A DNA stretch of 64,000 nt from assembly GCA_007570785.1 (NCBI GenBank), contig ML660211.1, positions 293,352 through 357,351 of the forward strand, read 5' to 3'. A model generated the notes under the pieces. That model made no database searches. It saw only the letters and a list, made by a program, of their open reading frames with translations, and was not told the origin of the DNA. Both the position numbers and the translations under genes were made by a program. Every line of letters begins with the position of its first letter. Position 1 is the stretch's first letter. The stretch is from Antilocapra americana. Taxonomy: Eukaryota; Chordata; Mammalia; Artiodactyla; Antilocapridae. Positions 11,340 to 24,240 of this stretch are shown one piece after another.

Positions 11340-12070
11340 AAAGTTTATCAAAACATCATTCAAAAAATGAAAAAATAAAATATTGACAACAAAGGACTTA
11401 TATGTAGATATTTGGAAAACTATAAATCAGCTTTAAAATACAATTGACCCAATTTTAATCTGGAGTGTTAACTAGACAGAGGAATAACATATGAATATAG
11501 AAAACTACATTAATTGGAATGTTCCTCCTATAGTAAAACTTATTCATACAGCCCTGCATTTTGATTAGCTATTTTCCCAAGCAATATAAGAATATATGTC
11601 CAAATAAAAATTTGTATACAAAAGGTTACAATGGTTTAAACACAACATGAAAACTACCCAAATGTGTATGACTCTAATGTTTGAACAATCTATGATACAG
11701 ACATGTAATGGACAGCTAATGATCAACAAATGAATGAACAGCTGATACAGTCAACAACAGATATAAGTATCAAGTAGATAAAGTGAGAGGTGCTAGACTC
11801 AAAGGCATAGATATTAGAAAATTTAATTCCTAAGTCATACTTGAATAGGCAAATGAATTGGTATAAGAAACATATTGGTTGTTGTCAGAACATAAGGGAC
11901 AAAGGAGAGGAACTTCACGGAGAAGACTTTTGTGATATTAAAGGCAGCATGCATCTTTACCACAGTAGCAATTACAACACTTTTGTTAAAATTCAGAGAA
12001 CTAGGTGCAAATGACTTATCTACATCATGTACAATTTAACTCAATAAACCTGACTTAAAAAAATTTATAT
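11340..12070 (+). mobile_element. old L1 3' region
   Basis: Diverged L1 ORF2 tail and 3' UTR: 'cttattcatacagccctgca', 'aactacccaaatgtgtatga', and an end near 'caatttaactcaataaacct'. Stops are frequent. The poly(A) at 11331-11342 belongs to the junction with the preceding SINE. Confidence 0.6.
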
Positions 12071-12959
12071 GTGGAGTGTAGCTATAAATTTTATCAGTAT
12101 GTAAAAATGGTCTATGAATGTGAGTAGATTTTACAACATTTATTAAGTTTCACCTGTGTTTTTTTCAGATATTTTTCTGCAAGGTGACCAGAATTAAATA
12201 ATTCATAATGTTTTATAATAAAATTTTTAAAAGTTTTAAAATGTAAGGTATACCATCATTATTCCCTTGATCAAAACAAGTTTATCATTTTATTATTAGT
12301 AGTAGCAAAAAAAGTGATTTAAAGCATGAACACAAAGACTTTGCTCTTAAAAATTCCCTGAAGACCAAATGAATGTGAATCATATATGTCTTGCACTTAA
12401 AAATAACAACTCTACAAATGGAAAGTAAGAGGAAGTAAAAAGGAAAATTCAATGTTCTGTTTTATATGGCAAATCAGGTGACTTGTGGCTTTGATTCTAC
12501 AAATTACAGTTGTTGATTGCAGTTTGAGCAATGATACAACAAATACATAGCTCTTACTTTCCTTGTATTTTATCTAATTATTGTTGACAAAAAATGGCAT
12601 TTCTAATGTTCCTTATTCTGTTGTGGAATATTGAATACTATGAAATTTAAAAGAGTAATTTAAAAAATCTTCCCTTGAAAATCAAAAGTATTATATAAAA
12701 AATAATAGTAAAATGCAGAGCCTCATAATAGGGGAAATTCTTTCCAGGAATTCTCACTTCATAAGTAACAATGATTTCATAAATATTTCTGTATACCTCC
12801 TTCTTCTCAATGTAACTATTAATAGTTATGTTAATATACATGTTAATTACCTGACTATTTATTACTGAGCAGTTATATTATTTGATATATGTTACTGTAA
12901 TAGACTATGAAATTACTAATATTGCTTATATGAATTTTAATGTGCTTAAATTTTATATA
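12071..12959. other. unassigned AT-rich sequence
   Basis: Nothing recognised. The small minus-strand frame at 12647-12841 has only low-complexity Ile/Tyr-rich content. Confidence 0.5.
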
Positions 12960-14290
12960 TTCTTTTAAAATATTTTATTTATTTAATTTTAATTGGAAGA
13001 TACTGCCTTTATAATATTCTGCTGGTTTCTGCTATACAGTCAACATGAATCAGTAATAGGTATACATATGTCCTGACCCTCTTGAACCTCCCCCACACCT
13101 CTCACCCATCACACCCATCGAGGTTGTCACAGAGCATCAGATTTGAGCTTCCTGTGTCAAATTCCCACTGGCCATCTCTTTTACATATGGTAATGTACAT
13201 GTTTCAAAGATACTCAGTCAATTCTTCTAACCCTCTCCTTCACACACTGTATCTACAAGCCTATTCTCTATGTCTGGGTTTCCATTGCTGCCCTCCAAAT
13301 ATGTTCATGAGTATCATTTTTCTAGACTCCATAATGTGCTAATATACTATATCTGTTTTTCTCTTTCTGACTTACTTCACTCTGTATAATATGCTGTAGG
13401 TTGATCCACTTTTACTAGAACTGACTCAAATGTGTTCCTTTCTCTGGCTGAGTAATATTGCATTGTATATATGTACCACAACTTCTATATCCATTAATCT
13501 ATGGATGGGCATCCAGGTTGTTTCCATGTTCTTGTACTTTGGTATAAATGTGTCTTGTTCAGTTATGGATTCCTCAGGGTATATGCCCAGTAGTGTGATT
13601 GTTAGGTAACAGAGTAGTTTTATTTCTAGTTTTTAAGGGATCTCCATATTGTTCTCCATAGTAGCTGTATCAATTTACTTCACCAACAGGGCAAGAAAAT
13701 ACCCTTCTCGCCACACCCTCTTTAGCACTTTATTGTTTGTAGATTTTTTGATGATGGCCATTCTGACCAGTGTAAGTTGATACTTTATTGTAATTTTAAT
13801 TTTCATTTTTCTAAAATGAGCATCTTTTCTTGTGTTTATTAGCCATCTTTAATATGTTTTCTTTGGAGAAATGTCTGTTTAGGTCTTCTGCTCACGTTCT
13901 CATTGGGTTGTTTGTTTTTCTGGTATTGCACTTCATGGGCTGCTTGTATGTTTTGGAGATTATATCTTTGTCAGTTCTTTCATTTGCTGTTAACTTCTCC
14001 CATTCTGAGGGCTGTTTTTTCACCTTGTTTGTAGTTTCCTTTGGTGTGCAGAAGTTTTTAAGTTTAATTAGGTCCCATTTATTTTTGTTCTTATTTCCAT
14101 TACTCTGGGAGTTGGGTCATGGAGGATGATTCTGTGATTTATGTCAGAGTGTTTTGCCTGTGTTTCCCTCTAAGAGTTTTATAGTTTCTGGTCTTACTTT
14201 TAGGTTTTTATATTTTGATATTTTTGTAGTCTTTATGATTAGTGTTAATAAAGATAAAAAACTATCCACTGCATTTAACAACATTCTAGA
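12960..14290 (-). mobile_element. L1 LINE 3' half, antisense
   Basis: Reads as the reverse complement of the L1 3' UTR and ORF2 end. Poly(A) complement at about 12961-13000, 'ttcctcagggtatatgccca' at 13571, the thumb/C-terminal ORF2 area to about 14250. Frames are broken. The L1 is 5' truncated and its upstream end abuts the LTR at 14297. Confidence 0.85.
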
Positions 14291-14296
14291 TCATTC

Positions 14297-15131
14297 TGTA
14301 AGAAATAGAAACTTGAAGAAGTCCATTTTCAAGACAAAGTAGCTAGCTCCAAGTGAAAAAAGAAAAAAAAACTAACAGCTAAACTTGACGACATGACAAA
14401 GTTGAGGCCTGAACTCTTTAGAAAATTTCAAGTTCAGGGTTGGAGAGCAGATTGGATCCTAAAGAGATAGGACTCCACCCAATGCTTGTGTCCTGACTGT
14501 AAACTTGCCTAAGGACTTATGGACATGACATAGTTCATGTACCTGGAGGGTTTCTAAGCAAACAAGATGTTGAGAGAAGGGATAAACTAACAAGAAATTC
14601 TTTGTTGAAAAATGCAGATGTATGTTGGAAAAGAAGAAAAAGGGATACTCTGTAAAGAAATAATGATACTTAGGCAAAGTCCAGGAATTTTGTACACAAC
14701 ATAGTACTCAACCAATGAGGAATCAAGGGTGGGAAATGTGTGCTAGGGAATAAATTGCTTGTTGTAACCATACTGGGTGTGCCTGCCCACTAGTCACCCA
14801 ATCTTGCAAAACCGTTGTTAAAAGTCTCATTTTCACTGTGCTGCGTTTGTCTGGGTCCATCCCTTGGTTCTCTTCCCTGGTCGTTCAGTTAGTAAATAGT
14901 CTGCCTGCAATGCAGGAAACCCGGGGTTCAGTCCCTGGGTCAGGTAGAGCGTTCCCCTGGAGAAGGAAATGGCAGCCCACTCCAGTATTCTTGCCTGGAG
15001 AATCCCATGTAGAGACGAATCTGGTGGGCTACAGCCCATGAGGTCACAAGGAGTTAGACACGAATGAGTAACTAACACAGATACACACACATACACATCT
15101 CTTGGTTTGGCTGGTGAGAGTGCTTCTCACA
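14297..15131 (+). mobile_element. solo LTR of an endogenous retrovirus (class I-like), split by a SINE
   Basis: Begins TGTAAGAAATAG and ends GCTTCTCACA, the canonical TG...CA form. A 4-bp duplication ATTC flanks it at 14293-14296 and 15132-15135, typical of gammaretrovirus-like elements. A polyadenylation signal AATAAA lies at 14749-14754, followed by a U5-like segment ('ctgcgtttgtctgggtccat'). Without the SINE it is about 600 bp. No internal retroviral genes remain. Confidence 0.7.
14870..15095 (+). mobile_element. Bov-tA SINE inside the LTR, with TSD
   Basis: Head 'ctggtcgttcagttagtaaa', B box 'gggttcagtccc', full BovA body, and an (AC)n-like tail at 15080-15095. Flanked by catcccttggtt (14858-14869) and catctcttggtt (15096-15107), one mismatch. 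The SINE is younger than the LTR. Confidence 0.9.
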
Positions 15132-15135
15132 ATTC

Positions 15136-16399
15136 TAATCTATTTTAATTGTTACTATTTTTGATAACCATTTCAGTGTGCACTTTGGTTGGTAGCACTT
15201 TTTAAACTCAGTTGTTCAAGATTTTTCTAGGAATTGTGAAATTACTGATTCAAAAATATGGATATATTTATAGATCAAGCTAATGATTTCCCATTTATCT
15301 AAAATTATCACAAATTACTAGAGCTGCATAGAAATTTTACAACATGTCAAATATCTTTTTACAATTATTTGAGTGAAATGTTGCTGAAATTTGTCTTTGA
15401 CTAACACATAAATATTGTTGAGAAAGTAAATCCAAGTGAAATTATTGTCTAATTGCAGAATTACAAAAGAAGTGTATCTGAGAAGAAAGCATACTTACTA
15501 TAACATAAGGTAGTATAGAATATTTGCATGGGAAAAAAAATGTCAGCTTTTGGTTATGGTAATGAGAGTGTCATGATTCAGCTAGGAGAGACAAAATGAC
15601 CAGTATTAATCCAGCTTTTAATAAAGTAGAGGCATTTACAGTGTCTCAGGCCAGAGAGGAAGAATGACACTAAGGTCAATGATGCAATTCTTTTGAGCTA
15701 GTTTGGAAACATTTAAGTCCATGTAAATTCTATAATACTTCCCATTAAATCTGTTGATGTCACTCTCTTAGAGTTAGAAACAAACATGTCTTCATATGAG
15801 GGGCTGGGTACCAGCCAAGGATTAATTTCAAATGCTATCTGGCCTGTGATATTGCACACCTTCTGTATCAGACATGAGGAGGAGACACTAAGCAACTGAT
15901 TCTCAGAGATCATAGAAAACTATTTTTCTGTAGGAAAATCGAATGCCTACTAAGATCAGGCAATCAAAACAAAATTTTGAGACTGGACAAAGATAAAATA
16001 ATAGAAAAATCAGGATCTTTGACATACATTAAGTATTTACCAGATTAAAGGCATACTAATTCCTAATGTTAAAAGGAAGTATAGGTTTCAAAATGTCTAT
16101 CTACTGAGAACTCTTGACCCAAGAATCAACTATTTTTGATACTTTGATTCTTGAATTATTTAGTATTATAATAAAATAGCATTATATGTAGATATTTAAA
16201 CTTTATTCTTCTTACTAAGAGTAGTGAACATAAATCTAGATAGGAACATAAATCTAGATAATCTAAACAGGTTATTGAAAACAAACATTGCAATTGTTCA
16301 TTATTCACAAACTATACAAATGCAGCCATCAACATACATTTTAAATTCTGATCATTGGCAAGCAAAGCATGGTATTTACAGTCAATTATACTTCACTTG
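15136..16399. other. unassigned intergenic sequence
   Basis: No family recognised. Contains an 18-bp tandem duplication (gaacataaatctagatag at 16226-16243, repeated at 16244-16260). Confidence 0.5.
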
Positions 16400-16700
16400 A
16401 ATCTTCTGTGTTGGTTTGGTGGTAAAGAATCTACCTGTCAATGTAGGAAACACAGGTTAAATCCCTGTTCCGTGAAGATCCCTCTTGCCATGGGACAACT
16501 AAGTCCATCCTCCGCAACTACTGAGCCCATGGTCCGGGGTCTGAGAGCCACAACTACTGAAGTCTACATGTCCTAGAGCTTGCTCACTGCAACAGTGAGA
16601 AGCCTGCACACCACCCCAACTCGCTGCAACTAGAGAAAAGCCTGCACAGAAATGAAGACCCAGCACAGCCAAAAATAAAAGTAAATAAATAAAAGTTTTA
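16400..16700 (+). mobile_element. CHR-2-type SINE
   Basis: tRNA-Glu-like head ('ggtaaagaatctacctgtca'), then the CHR body: 'gggacaactaagtccatcc', 'gagccacaactactgaagtc', 'aagcctgcacagaaatgaag', 'acccagcacagccaaaaata', and an (AAAT)n tail. The family is specific to cetaceans, hippos and ruminants (established knowledge). Confidence 0.85.
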
Positions 16701-16705
16701 AAAAT

Positions 16706-16917
16706 TGTGTGTGTGTGTTAGTCACTCAGTCGGTTGTGTCCTACTCACTGCAACCCCATGGACTATAGCCCACCAGGCTCCTCTGTCCATGGAATTCCCC
16801 AGGCAAGAATACTGGAGTCATGTGCCATTCCCTTCTCCTGGGGATCTTCCTGACCCAGGAATCAAATCTGAGTCTCCTGCATTTCAGGCAGATTCTTTAC
16901 CACCTGAGTCACCAATT
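16706..16917 (-). mobile_element. Bov-tA SINE
   Basis: Antisense copy inserted at the CHR-2 tail. A short (GT)n at 16706-16720 is the complement of its tail, the body is well kept, and the head complement 'attctttaccacctgagtca' closes it. Confidence 0.9.
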
Positions 16918-19243
16918 ACACTTACCTTTGTCACTAAGTCTGTGCTTATGTGTGAATATACATTATTTTTGTGATTACTTATAGGCTTCCATAATAATTA
17001 GAAAAAGTATTGTCAGAGATGTTCATTGTATAAAATACTCAAGAGACATTAACTATTCTTCTAATTAAAATATCAGTTAATAAACATTGATTTATGATCA
17101 ATTGTCATCTTCTTAGATTTTTAGCACCATATGTCACTTATTATCATTATGCTATTTACTGTTTATGGACTGTGCATTTTATCTTCTAAGCTTGTGAACT
17201 AGAATTGCCTTCTTTAGGGAGAATAATTTCAATTATCTGAGTGGTTGATCTAGCAGAAAATATCTCTAGTCAACTTTGACATTCAAACTACATTTGAAAT
17301 CTTCTAGAGGGGTAGTTACATTACTGAATGGTCAACGTATTATTTAGGAACCAAATCACTAGCATCTGAAATAAACAAGTACATGACTAGAAAGGGAGTC
17401 TTTATATTAGTCCCCACCAGCTGATATCCAGCACCCAAGCTTCTATATATTTTGCCATCAAGCATGTTTAAAAATAATCAATTTGATTACTTTTCATACA
17501 TTGATATTGCTAACTAAAGTGTGGAAAATAAAACAAATCAATGCTGCCTTAGTAACTTCAGTCAAAACCTCTGAGCATAAAACTTTTGAAAATAAAGGAT
17601 CTGTATCTTTTAATTAAGGCATACAAATATTTCCCTAATCAGTTTCACCAACCTAAGAGAATGTGAAAAAAAATATTATGAGGGATTGCCCTCACCTAAA
17701 AAATATTTTTATTCTTGGATGTGCACTTATCTTTTTTTCAAGAAATGAAAGATATTTGTTTTACACGTGGCTAGGTGGGCTGATGATACAGTTCGGTTTT
17801 CCATGGCTGAACAAACTGGCTTATTGTTTGTATAGTTACCTTCTCCTCCTGATTACTCTTGACTATCATTTCCATTGGACAATGAAAACTATTAATATTT
17901 AGTCATGTATTTAATAAAGCTCACAATCACCAGGGCAATGAGTATTTGTAAACTATATAGCATTTATAATTGAAAGCTTATTGTTCATGTCTTACTTATT
18001 GGGGTTATATTTTGAGTTGAACATATTTCTACCAAGAGAAAAAGAGAAGTACAATACAGAATGAAAATAATGCATTTAACATAGAACAATCATTTGATAA
18101 TCAAGAAGAAAGTTATTAGCTACATATACCTAAGAAATTTGTACAACAATGTGCAAGAGCAGGAACATAAGTAATGATGAATCAAATGTGCTCAGAAGTT
18201 CTTCATCAAATATTAGATTTATATTCTATCTATTCTATCACTTTCAAAAGATATACAGATTCTCAAATGACATTGGCTATGTGTGTCAGTCATTCATGTT
18301 ATAAATGATGTGGAATACTGATATTTGGAATGCTCTAAAAGATGTTTGGGAATATGAATCAACATAATTCTTAGAAGATATCCACAAAACCAAATGCTAG
18401 CTCCACAAAACCAAATATCGCAAGTATGATATAGATATATTGAAGTTATAAATAGATGTAGATATGATAGATGGATGGATGGATGCATGTAGACATTATC
18501 TTCAAAAGCCTGATGAATGCCTACTGTAATTATTTTCTCACTGTGTTCTCATGAACATAGTTTTCTTATCTTTCATTTATTATTAAAAATAATTTAGACT
18601 TAGCACCTTTGAACTTCATACATATATATAAATACTTACATTTCAAAGATAGAACCACCAACTTTCCTTCATGTTAAAAAGCTTTTATATTAGTTTTAAT
18701 TGGGACTCAGTAGATCTGTGAAAGGAAGGCTACTGTTCTTGGACATTCCATGTAGCTTCTTCAGTTTATCCTAGTTTTTCCTTGCTACTAGTTCAAGATG
18801 AAGTTAGCCAGCTTCTACATCTACAAACTATAATTGGTAATAGTATTAGTAATAGATTTGCATATTTTGCTGAGCTTTTAAAATAGGAAGTTTGATGAAA
18901 ATACTATCTTGAGGTTCACAATAATCACCCTGAGTTACTTAATTTGGTGACAAATAATCTGTACATAACTCAAATGAGAATAAATTAACTATGCCACAAG
19001 CCCCACTTAGTCCCACAAGTCCCATCTTAGTACTCCATATGCATTTTATATTTCACCCATGAGATTAACTTACCAAAACACAAGGCTTCTCATTGAATCA
19101 TTTCAACAATTATTCAAGTGTTAAAAAACTTCATAAAATAGCATGTAGTCATGTTTATTTATTTTCTTTAACCCTTACCCAATTTATTTCACATTTACAA
19201 TGATCTAAAATAAGTTATTTTAATATTTTTATGTCTTGGATGT
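16918..19243. other. unassigned AT-rich intergenic sequence
   Basis: About 2.3 kb with no gene or repeat family recognised. The only structured part is a degenerate (GATA/GGAT)n microsatellite at about 18428-18485 ending in three clean GGAT units. Confidence 0.5.
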
Positions 19244-19328
19244 AGTGAAGGACAAGGAAGCCTGGTGCGCTGCAATCCATGGGATCACAAAGAGTCAGAC
19301 ACAACTTAGCGACTAACAACAACAACAC
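19244..19328 (+). mobile_element. BovB LINE 3' end fragment
   Basis: Last about 85 bp of BovB ('agtgaaggacaaggaagcct', 'cacaaagagtcagacacaac') ending in an (AAC)n tail at 19315-19328. Confidence 0.82.
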
Positions 19329-20049
19329 ATCCTTAATAGAAATATAAACCAGAAAGGATTAGCAGATTGCTACCCAGTCACATGCCAGCTTTCAATTATC
19401 CATCTTATGATGAGGAATCAGTATATTTGAAAAATTGCTAAATTCTCTTTAATTTTATTCACAGAGGATTTCATGCTTTTCATAGATGGACAATTTCAAG
19501 GGCCTGACAACAATGACATAATTTAATTATCCACAGAGAATCTTGTGGTGTATAAAGAAATCCCCCCAATCAAGTGAAACATAATTATGTAACTAAATGA
19601 TCACAATTCAATAGCTTTCCAGTCTATTATAAATAGCAATTTAAAAATCTATGGAAAAGCATGCCATGTAAGAAACATCAAGAAATAAATAATTTAGTCA
19701 CAATATTGATAGTGTATGTTCAAAACCTACATGATAAGAAACAAAGAGTTGTCAAAATCTTTGACTTGATAGACTGAAAAAAGCATTGGGTACATTTTCT
19801 AGATGTACCTAAATAATAAATATAAAACAGTGAATGACAGAAATGACAATAGTTTTCAACTAAATTATGGGCTTCATGAATTTCCAGATACAAACATTCT
19901 GAAATTTTTTTTCAAATTTAACTATGATCTATCTTCCCTTCTGCTTTCTGATGTTAATTACATCTTTTAAAAATCATTACAGCATTGATATTTGCTTTAA
20001 TAACAATAAAATATTAAGTCTATGAATTTAAAGAGGCAGGGGGAATTGG
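19329..20049. other. unassigned AT-rich sequence
   Basis: No gene or repeat recognised. Confidence 0.5.
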
Positions 20050-21052
20050 ATAATGGCAGAGACCACCTGACTGGCCTCCTGAGAAACCTGTATGCAGGTC
20101 AGGAAGCAACAGTTAGAACTGGACATGGAACAACAGACTGGTACCAAATAGGAAAAGGAGTACATCAAGGCTGTATATTGTCACCTTGTTTATTTAACTT
20201 ATATGAAGAGTACATCATGAGAAACGTTGGGCTGGAGGAGGCACAAGCTGGAATCAGGATTGCCGGGAGAAATATCAATAACCTCAGATATGCAGATGAC
20301 ACCACCCTTATGGCAGAAAGTGAAGAACTAAAGAGCCTCTTGATGAAAGTGAAAGAGGAGAGTGAAATAGTTGGCTTAAAGCTCAACATTCAAAAAACTA
20401 AGATCATGGCATCTGGTCACATCACTTCATGGTAAAAGATGGGGAAAGAGTGAGAGACTTTATTTTGGGGGGCTCCAAAATCACTGAAGATGGTGACTGC
20501 AGCCATAAAATTAAAAGATGCTTGCTCCTTGGAAGAAAAGCTATGACCAACCTAGATAGCATATTAAAAGACAGAGACATTCCTTTGCCAAAAGAGTCCA
20601 TCTAGTCAAAGTTGTGATTCTTCCAGTAGTCATGTATGGATGTGAGAGTTGGACCATGAAGAAAGCTGAGTGCCAAAGAACTGAAGCTTTTGAACTGTGG
20701 TGTTGGAGAAGACTCTTGAGAGTCCCTTGGACTGCAGGGAGATCAAACCAGTCCATTCTAAAGGAAATCAGTCCTGAGTGTTCATTGGAAGGACTGATGC
20801 TGAAGTTGAAATTTCAATACTTTGGGTCACCTGATGCGAAGAAGTGACTTGTTTGAAAAGACCATGATGCTGGGAAAGATTGAAGGTGAGAGGAGAAGGG
20901 GACTACAGAGAATGAGATGGTTGGATGGCATCACTGAATCCATGGACATGAGTCTGAGTAAGCTCTGGGAGTTGGTGATGGACAGGGAGACCTGGTGTGC
21001 TGCAGTCCATGGGGCTGCAAAGAGTCGGACACAACTGAGTGATTGAACTGAT
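20050..21052 (+). mobile_element. BovB LINE, 5'-truncated
   Basis: The frame 20022-20435 holds the RT core: 'HLTGLLRNLYAGQEATVRT', 'GCILSPCLFNLY', catalytic 'LRYADDTTLMAESE', 'GLKLNIQKTKIMASG'. A stop at 20433-20435 and frameshifts separate it from the C-terminal frames (20614-20847 and 20822-21046, '[20 protein letters not shown]'). It ends at the 'gattgaactgatg' tail and runs into a TG repeat. This is among the better-preserved RT segments here, but it is not functional. Confidence 0.92.
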
Positions 21053-21076
21053 GTGTGTGTGTGTATATGTGTGTGT
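21045..21076. repeat. (TG)n microsatellite
   Basis: (TG)n with one TATA interruption, located between the BovB tail and the tail of an antisense SINE. Confidence 0.85.
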
Positions 21077-21272
21077 TACTTGCTCCATCCTATCTGATTC
21101 TTTGTAACCCCATGGACTATAGCCACCACACTCCTCTGTCCATGGAATTCTCCAGACAAAAATACTGGAGTTGCTAGCCATTTCCTTCCCCAAGGTATTT
21201 TCCTGACTGAGGGATCATACCCAGATCTCCTTCAATGCGGGAGGATTCTTGACCACCTGAGCCACCTCACTT
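21077..21272 (-). mobile_element. Bov-tA SINE
   Basis: Antisense: body 'ctccatcctatctgattctt', then head complement 'gaccacctgagccacctcac'. Moderately diverged. Confidence 0.87.
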
Positions 21273-21274
21273 AT

Positions 21275-21545
21275 ATGCATAATCTAAAAAAGTCAGATAC
21301 ATAAAAGCAGCAGGTAGACAGGTAGTTACCAGGGGAAAAGATGTGGGGAAGTAGGGAGATACTGGTCAAAGGATACAAAGTGGTAATTACATAGGATGAA
21401 TACATTCTCCAGGGCCTAATATACAGCATGATGACTCTAAGCATTATTACTTTACCATATATTGGATATTTGCTAAGAGAGTAGAATTTGGTTGCTCTCA
21501 TTGTACACCCTCATAAAGCAGTTCTGTGATACAACTGATGTATTA
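21275..21545 (+). mobile_element. L1M-type 3' UTR fragment
   Basis: 'agttaccaggggaaaagatg', 'cagggcctaatatacagcat' and 'atttgctaagagagtagaa' follow the order of old mammalian L1 3' UTRs. Diverged and without a clear tail. Confidence 0.65.
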
Positions 21546-22542
21546 ATTAAGCATGTTTCTTCTTTTCTTATTTTAAGGAAAATAGAACAGTTTGGGCATC
21601 ATTGAGGCCTATGGTGGCAACCATGTTTCTTTTATAAAACACATCATTGCATCATTGCACTAGACTTTTAAAACCCAGTGGATCTGAATGTAAGGTGTCA
21701 CTTCCACATGGCATTCCTCCCACCTTATCACATTCTTCTCTCTCCCTCTGTTCCTGTCACCATCAAATTTCATTTCCTATATTTCTAGTTTTGTCAACAG
21801 AGTGACAAAAAACTTTTTTCTACATGACTTATTACGTCCTATTAAACCTTATATCTATTTACTCACAATTCAGCATAGTTCTTGGACAGGATTGGAAAAA
21901 TCTTCATTTTAGTTAAATTTGTTATTTGCAAAAAATTTAAGAATCTCTGGAGGCTTCGTTCTAATATTAGGATTCTATATTTTATCCTTAATGTTATGTT
22001 CTCATTATGCATTTATTCATTCTTAAAAATTCTATCTTTCCTCAATTATCTTAAAATATCCTATCATACTATTATTTTCATAATTTATGGTAGAATTCAC
22101 TAAAGAGAAATCTGAGCAGATCAGAAATGATGACATGTTTATATTCAACACAATGTCCTCTTAGCTATTTAGAGCTTACTTTTAAAAAAAATCGCTCCCC
22201 TAAATGTTTTTTTCATTATCTTCCTTATTTTCTAAAAAAGATATTCTATGAGCGGGTACATATGAAATTCTTCTCTTCATTTTTCTGACTGAAGTCCTTA
22301 TATATCATATCCATCAGTTTTTCTTCATCAGGATACACACACACACACACACATGCATTCTCTCTTTTGACCAGGGCTTTATACTTATCTTTAGCACTTG
22401 CTTCTGATTTAGAAATTTTTTTAAGATTAGTCCAGAGGTTGAAAGTTCAAGTTAGAAAAATTGTCAGAAAAAATGGGGTAGGACATTGACATTCTGTTGG
22501 TAGCGTTATTACCCATGTGAAGGTCCCTTGGCTGGGTGAGGC
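21546..22542. other. unassigned sequence with (AC)n
   Basis: No gene recognised. A pure (AC)n tract of about 10 units lies at 22333-22352. Confidence 0.5.
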
Positions 22543-22640
22543 TTTTTGTTATTGTTTAGTCACTAAGTCATGTCTGACTCTTGGCAACCCCATGGGCTCC
22601 TCTGTCCTCCAACACCTCCTGGAGTTTGCTCATGTCCTAA
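22543..22640 (-). mobile_element. BovB LINE 3' end fragment
   Basis: Antisense 3' terminal block: tail complement 'ttgttattgtttagtcacta', then 'ccaacacctcctggagtttg' and 'ctcatgtcc'. About 12 bp are deleted in the middle. Confidence 0.75.
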
Positions 22641-22834
22641 GAATTTGCTCAGGCCTTACAGCTGAGAATAAACAAAGGCTTCTACATCTGGGCTCAGCAG
22701 ATAATGCCCTCCCTTCCTAAAAAGAGGTGCCTAAGGCCTTGATCCCTGAAGCCTGTCAGTATCTTTCATTACTGGGCAAAGCTGAATTAAATGTGCAGGC
22801 AGCGGAAGCAAGTTTGCCATACAGCTGATATTAT

Positions 22835-23230
22835 TACAGGAAGATTATCCTGGATTATCCAAAGGGACCCAATGTAATCACAAGACTCCTGAAAAGATCC
22901 AGAGGAAGCTGTGACTAAGGAGAACCAGAGAGGTGACAATGTGAGAAGGCCTTAGTCCAGAGGCACTGGCTTTGAAAAGGTGGGAACAGGTTCTCAAGCC
23001 AAGAAATATGGCATCGTCTGCAAACTGGATGAGGCATTTGGCATAACTAGACCATCTGTCAGAACCTTCCAGGATGAATGCAGCCCTGTTGACACCTTGA
23101 TGTTTGCTCAGTGAGATCCATTTCTTATTTCTAACTTAGTAACTCGAAGCTAACAGAGCTGTATTACTGGAAGCCATTATTGGCAGCAATATGCTACAGT
23201 AATGAATTAGTGGAAACAGAAATCTACAGT
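22835..23230 (+). mobile_element. MLT1-like (ERVL-MaLR) LTR fragment, old
   Basis: 'cctggattatccaaagggac', 'ccaatgtaatcacaagact', 'tgcagccctgttgacacctt' and 'gctcagtgagatccatttc' follow the order of a MaLR-type mammalian LTR consensus as I remember it. Strongly diverged, no clear ends, subfamily not assigned. Confidence 0.5.
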
Positions 23231-23249
23231 GAATAGCAGACAGCCTACA

Positions 23250-23462
23250 GTGCTTGTTGTTTAGCAGCTAGGTTGTGTCCAACTCTTTTGCGACCCCATG
23301 GACTGTAGCCTGCCACGCTTCTCTGTCCATGAGCTTTCCCAGGTGAGAATATTGCAATCGGTTGCCATTTCCTTCTCCAGGGGATCTTCCTGACCCAGGA
23401 ATCTAACCAGAGTCTCCTGCATTGGCAGCTAGATTCTTTACCACTGCTTCATGTGGGAAGTC
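23250..23462 (-). mobile_element. Bov-tA SINE
   Basis: Antisense. Begins with the 'tgcttgttgtttagcagcta' tail variant, body complete, head end degraded ('accactgcttcatgtgggaa'). Confidence 0.88.
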
Positions 23463-23465
23463 CCA

Positions 23466-24130
23466 TACAGAGTGGATGGACTATCCTATGGAACAGGGAC
23501 TCGGTTCTCAGCTCTGCTACTTATTTAGTACTAGCATGCATGATTCCTAAAATCTCTGTTCCCCAGGACGTTCAATGACAAAATAGGTATAAGAATCCTG
23601 ACCTTTTGGAAATATCATGCTAAAAAAGATTATGTATGGAATACATATGTCAAACTTTTAAATGTTAGCTTTCTTTTTTTGTATTTAGTAAGCATTATTG
23701 GTTTTGAATCTGTTACTGAACCTTGCACTTGGGGATCTGATCTGTGAAGATTTTCCTTCTCCATTACAAACGCCTTACTTAACTGGGCTTTAATACCTCC
23801 CCAGACCTTCATGATGTGCCTGACTGACTGTCTTTTGGACCTGTTGTGTATCCTGATGCAGTAATCTCATGTCTGTATTTTGTGGTTTATTTTCTGGAAT
23901 TCCTCTCGGGCCTCTGTCTATCAGGTATCCCTAAAATCTGCCTTCTACTCTATGCTCTTCTGACTGTTTTTCATCCTAGCTCTTGTTCTGTGATTTATTA
24001 CAACCACTGCTTTGGACTGACTGATCCCCATTCTTTCCTCATTTCCTGCTTCATTTTCCATATTCCACTTGCAAAGTTCCAGGCCTTTCACCTTTCTCCA
24101 TAATTTGTTACTTCTTACATTTATTACTGA
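23466..24130. other. unassigned intergenic sequence
   Basis: Relatively GC-richer and pyrimidine-rich between 23700 and 24100. The frame 23846-24103 is hydrophobic but has no recognisable domain or start context. No repeat family recognised. Confidence 0.45.
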
Positions 24131-24240
24131 AATAGGAAAGGGCAAGTCGCTCCAGTTTTCTTGCCTGAGAAACCCCATGGACAGATGAGCTTGGTGGGGT
24201 ACAGTACACGGGGTTGCAAAGAGTCAGATACAACTGACAA
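24131..24240 (+). mobile_element. BovA body fragment
   Basis: Only the BovA half is present ('ctccagttttcttgcctgag', 'gttgcaaagagtcagataca'). The tRNA-like head is absent, so this is a truncated SINE or a BovA monomer. Confidence 0.78.

Noticed and set aside
13830..14129. 99-codon hydrophobic frame that looks like membrane segments
   Set aside because: Antisense of L1 ORF2; hydrophobicity comes from T-rich sequence.
23846..24103. Frame with hydrophobic stretches that might be a small membrane protein
   Set aside because: No recognisable family, no conserved context, and it overlaps a frame of similar quality on the other strand.
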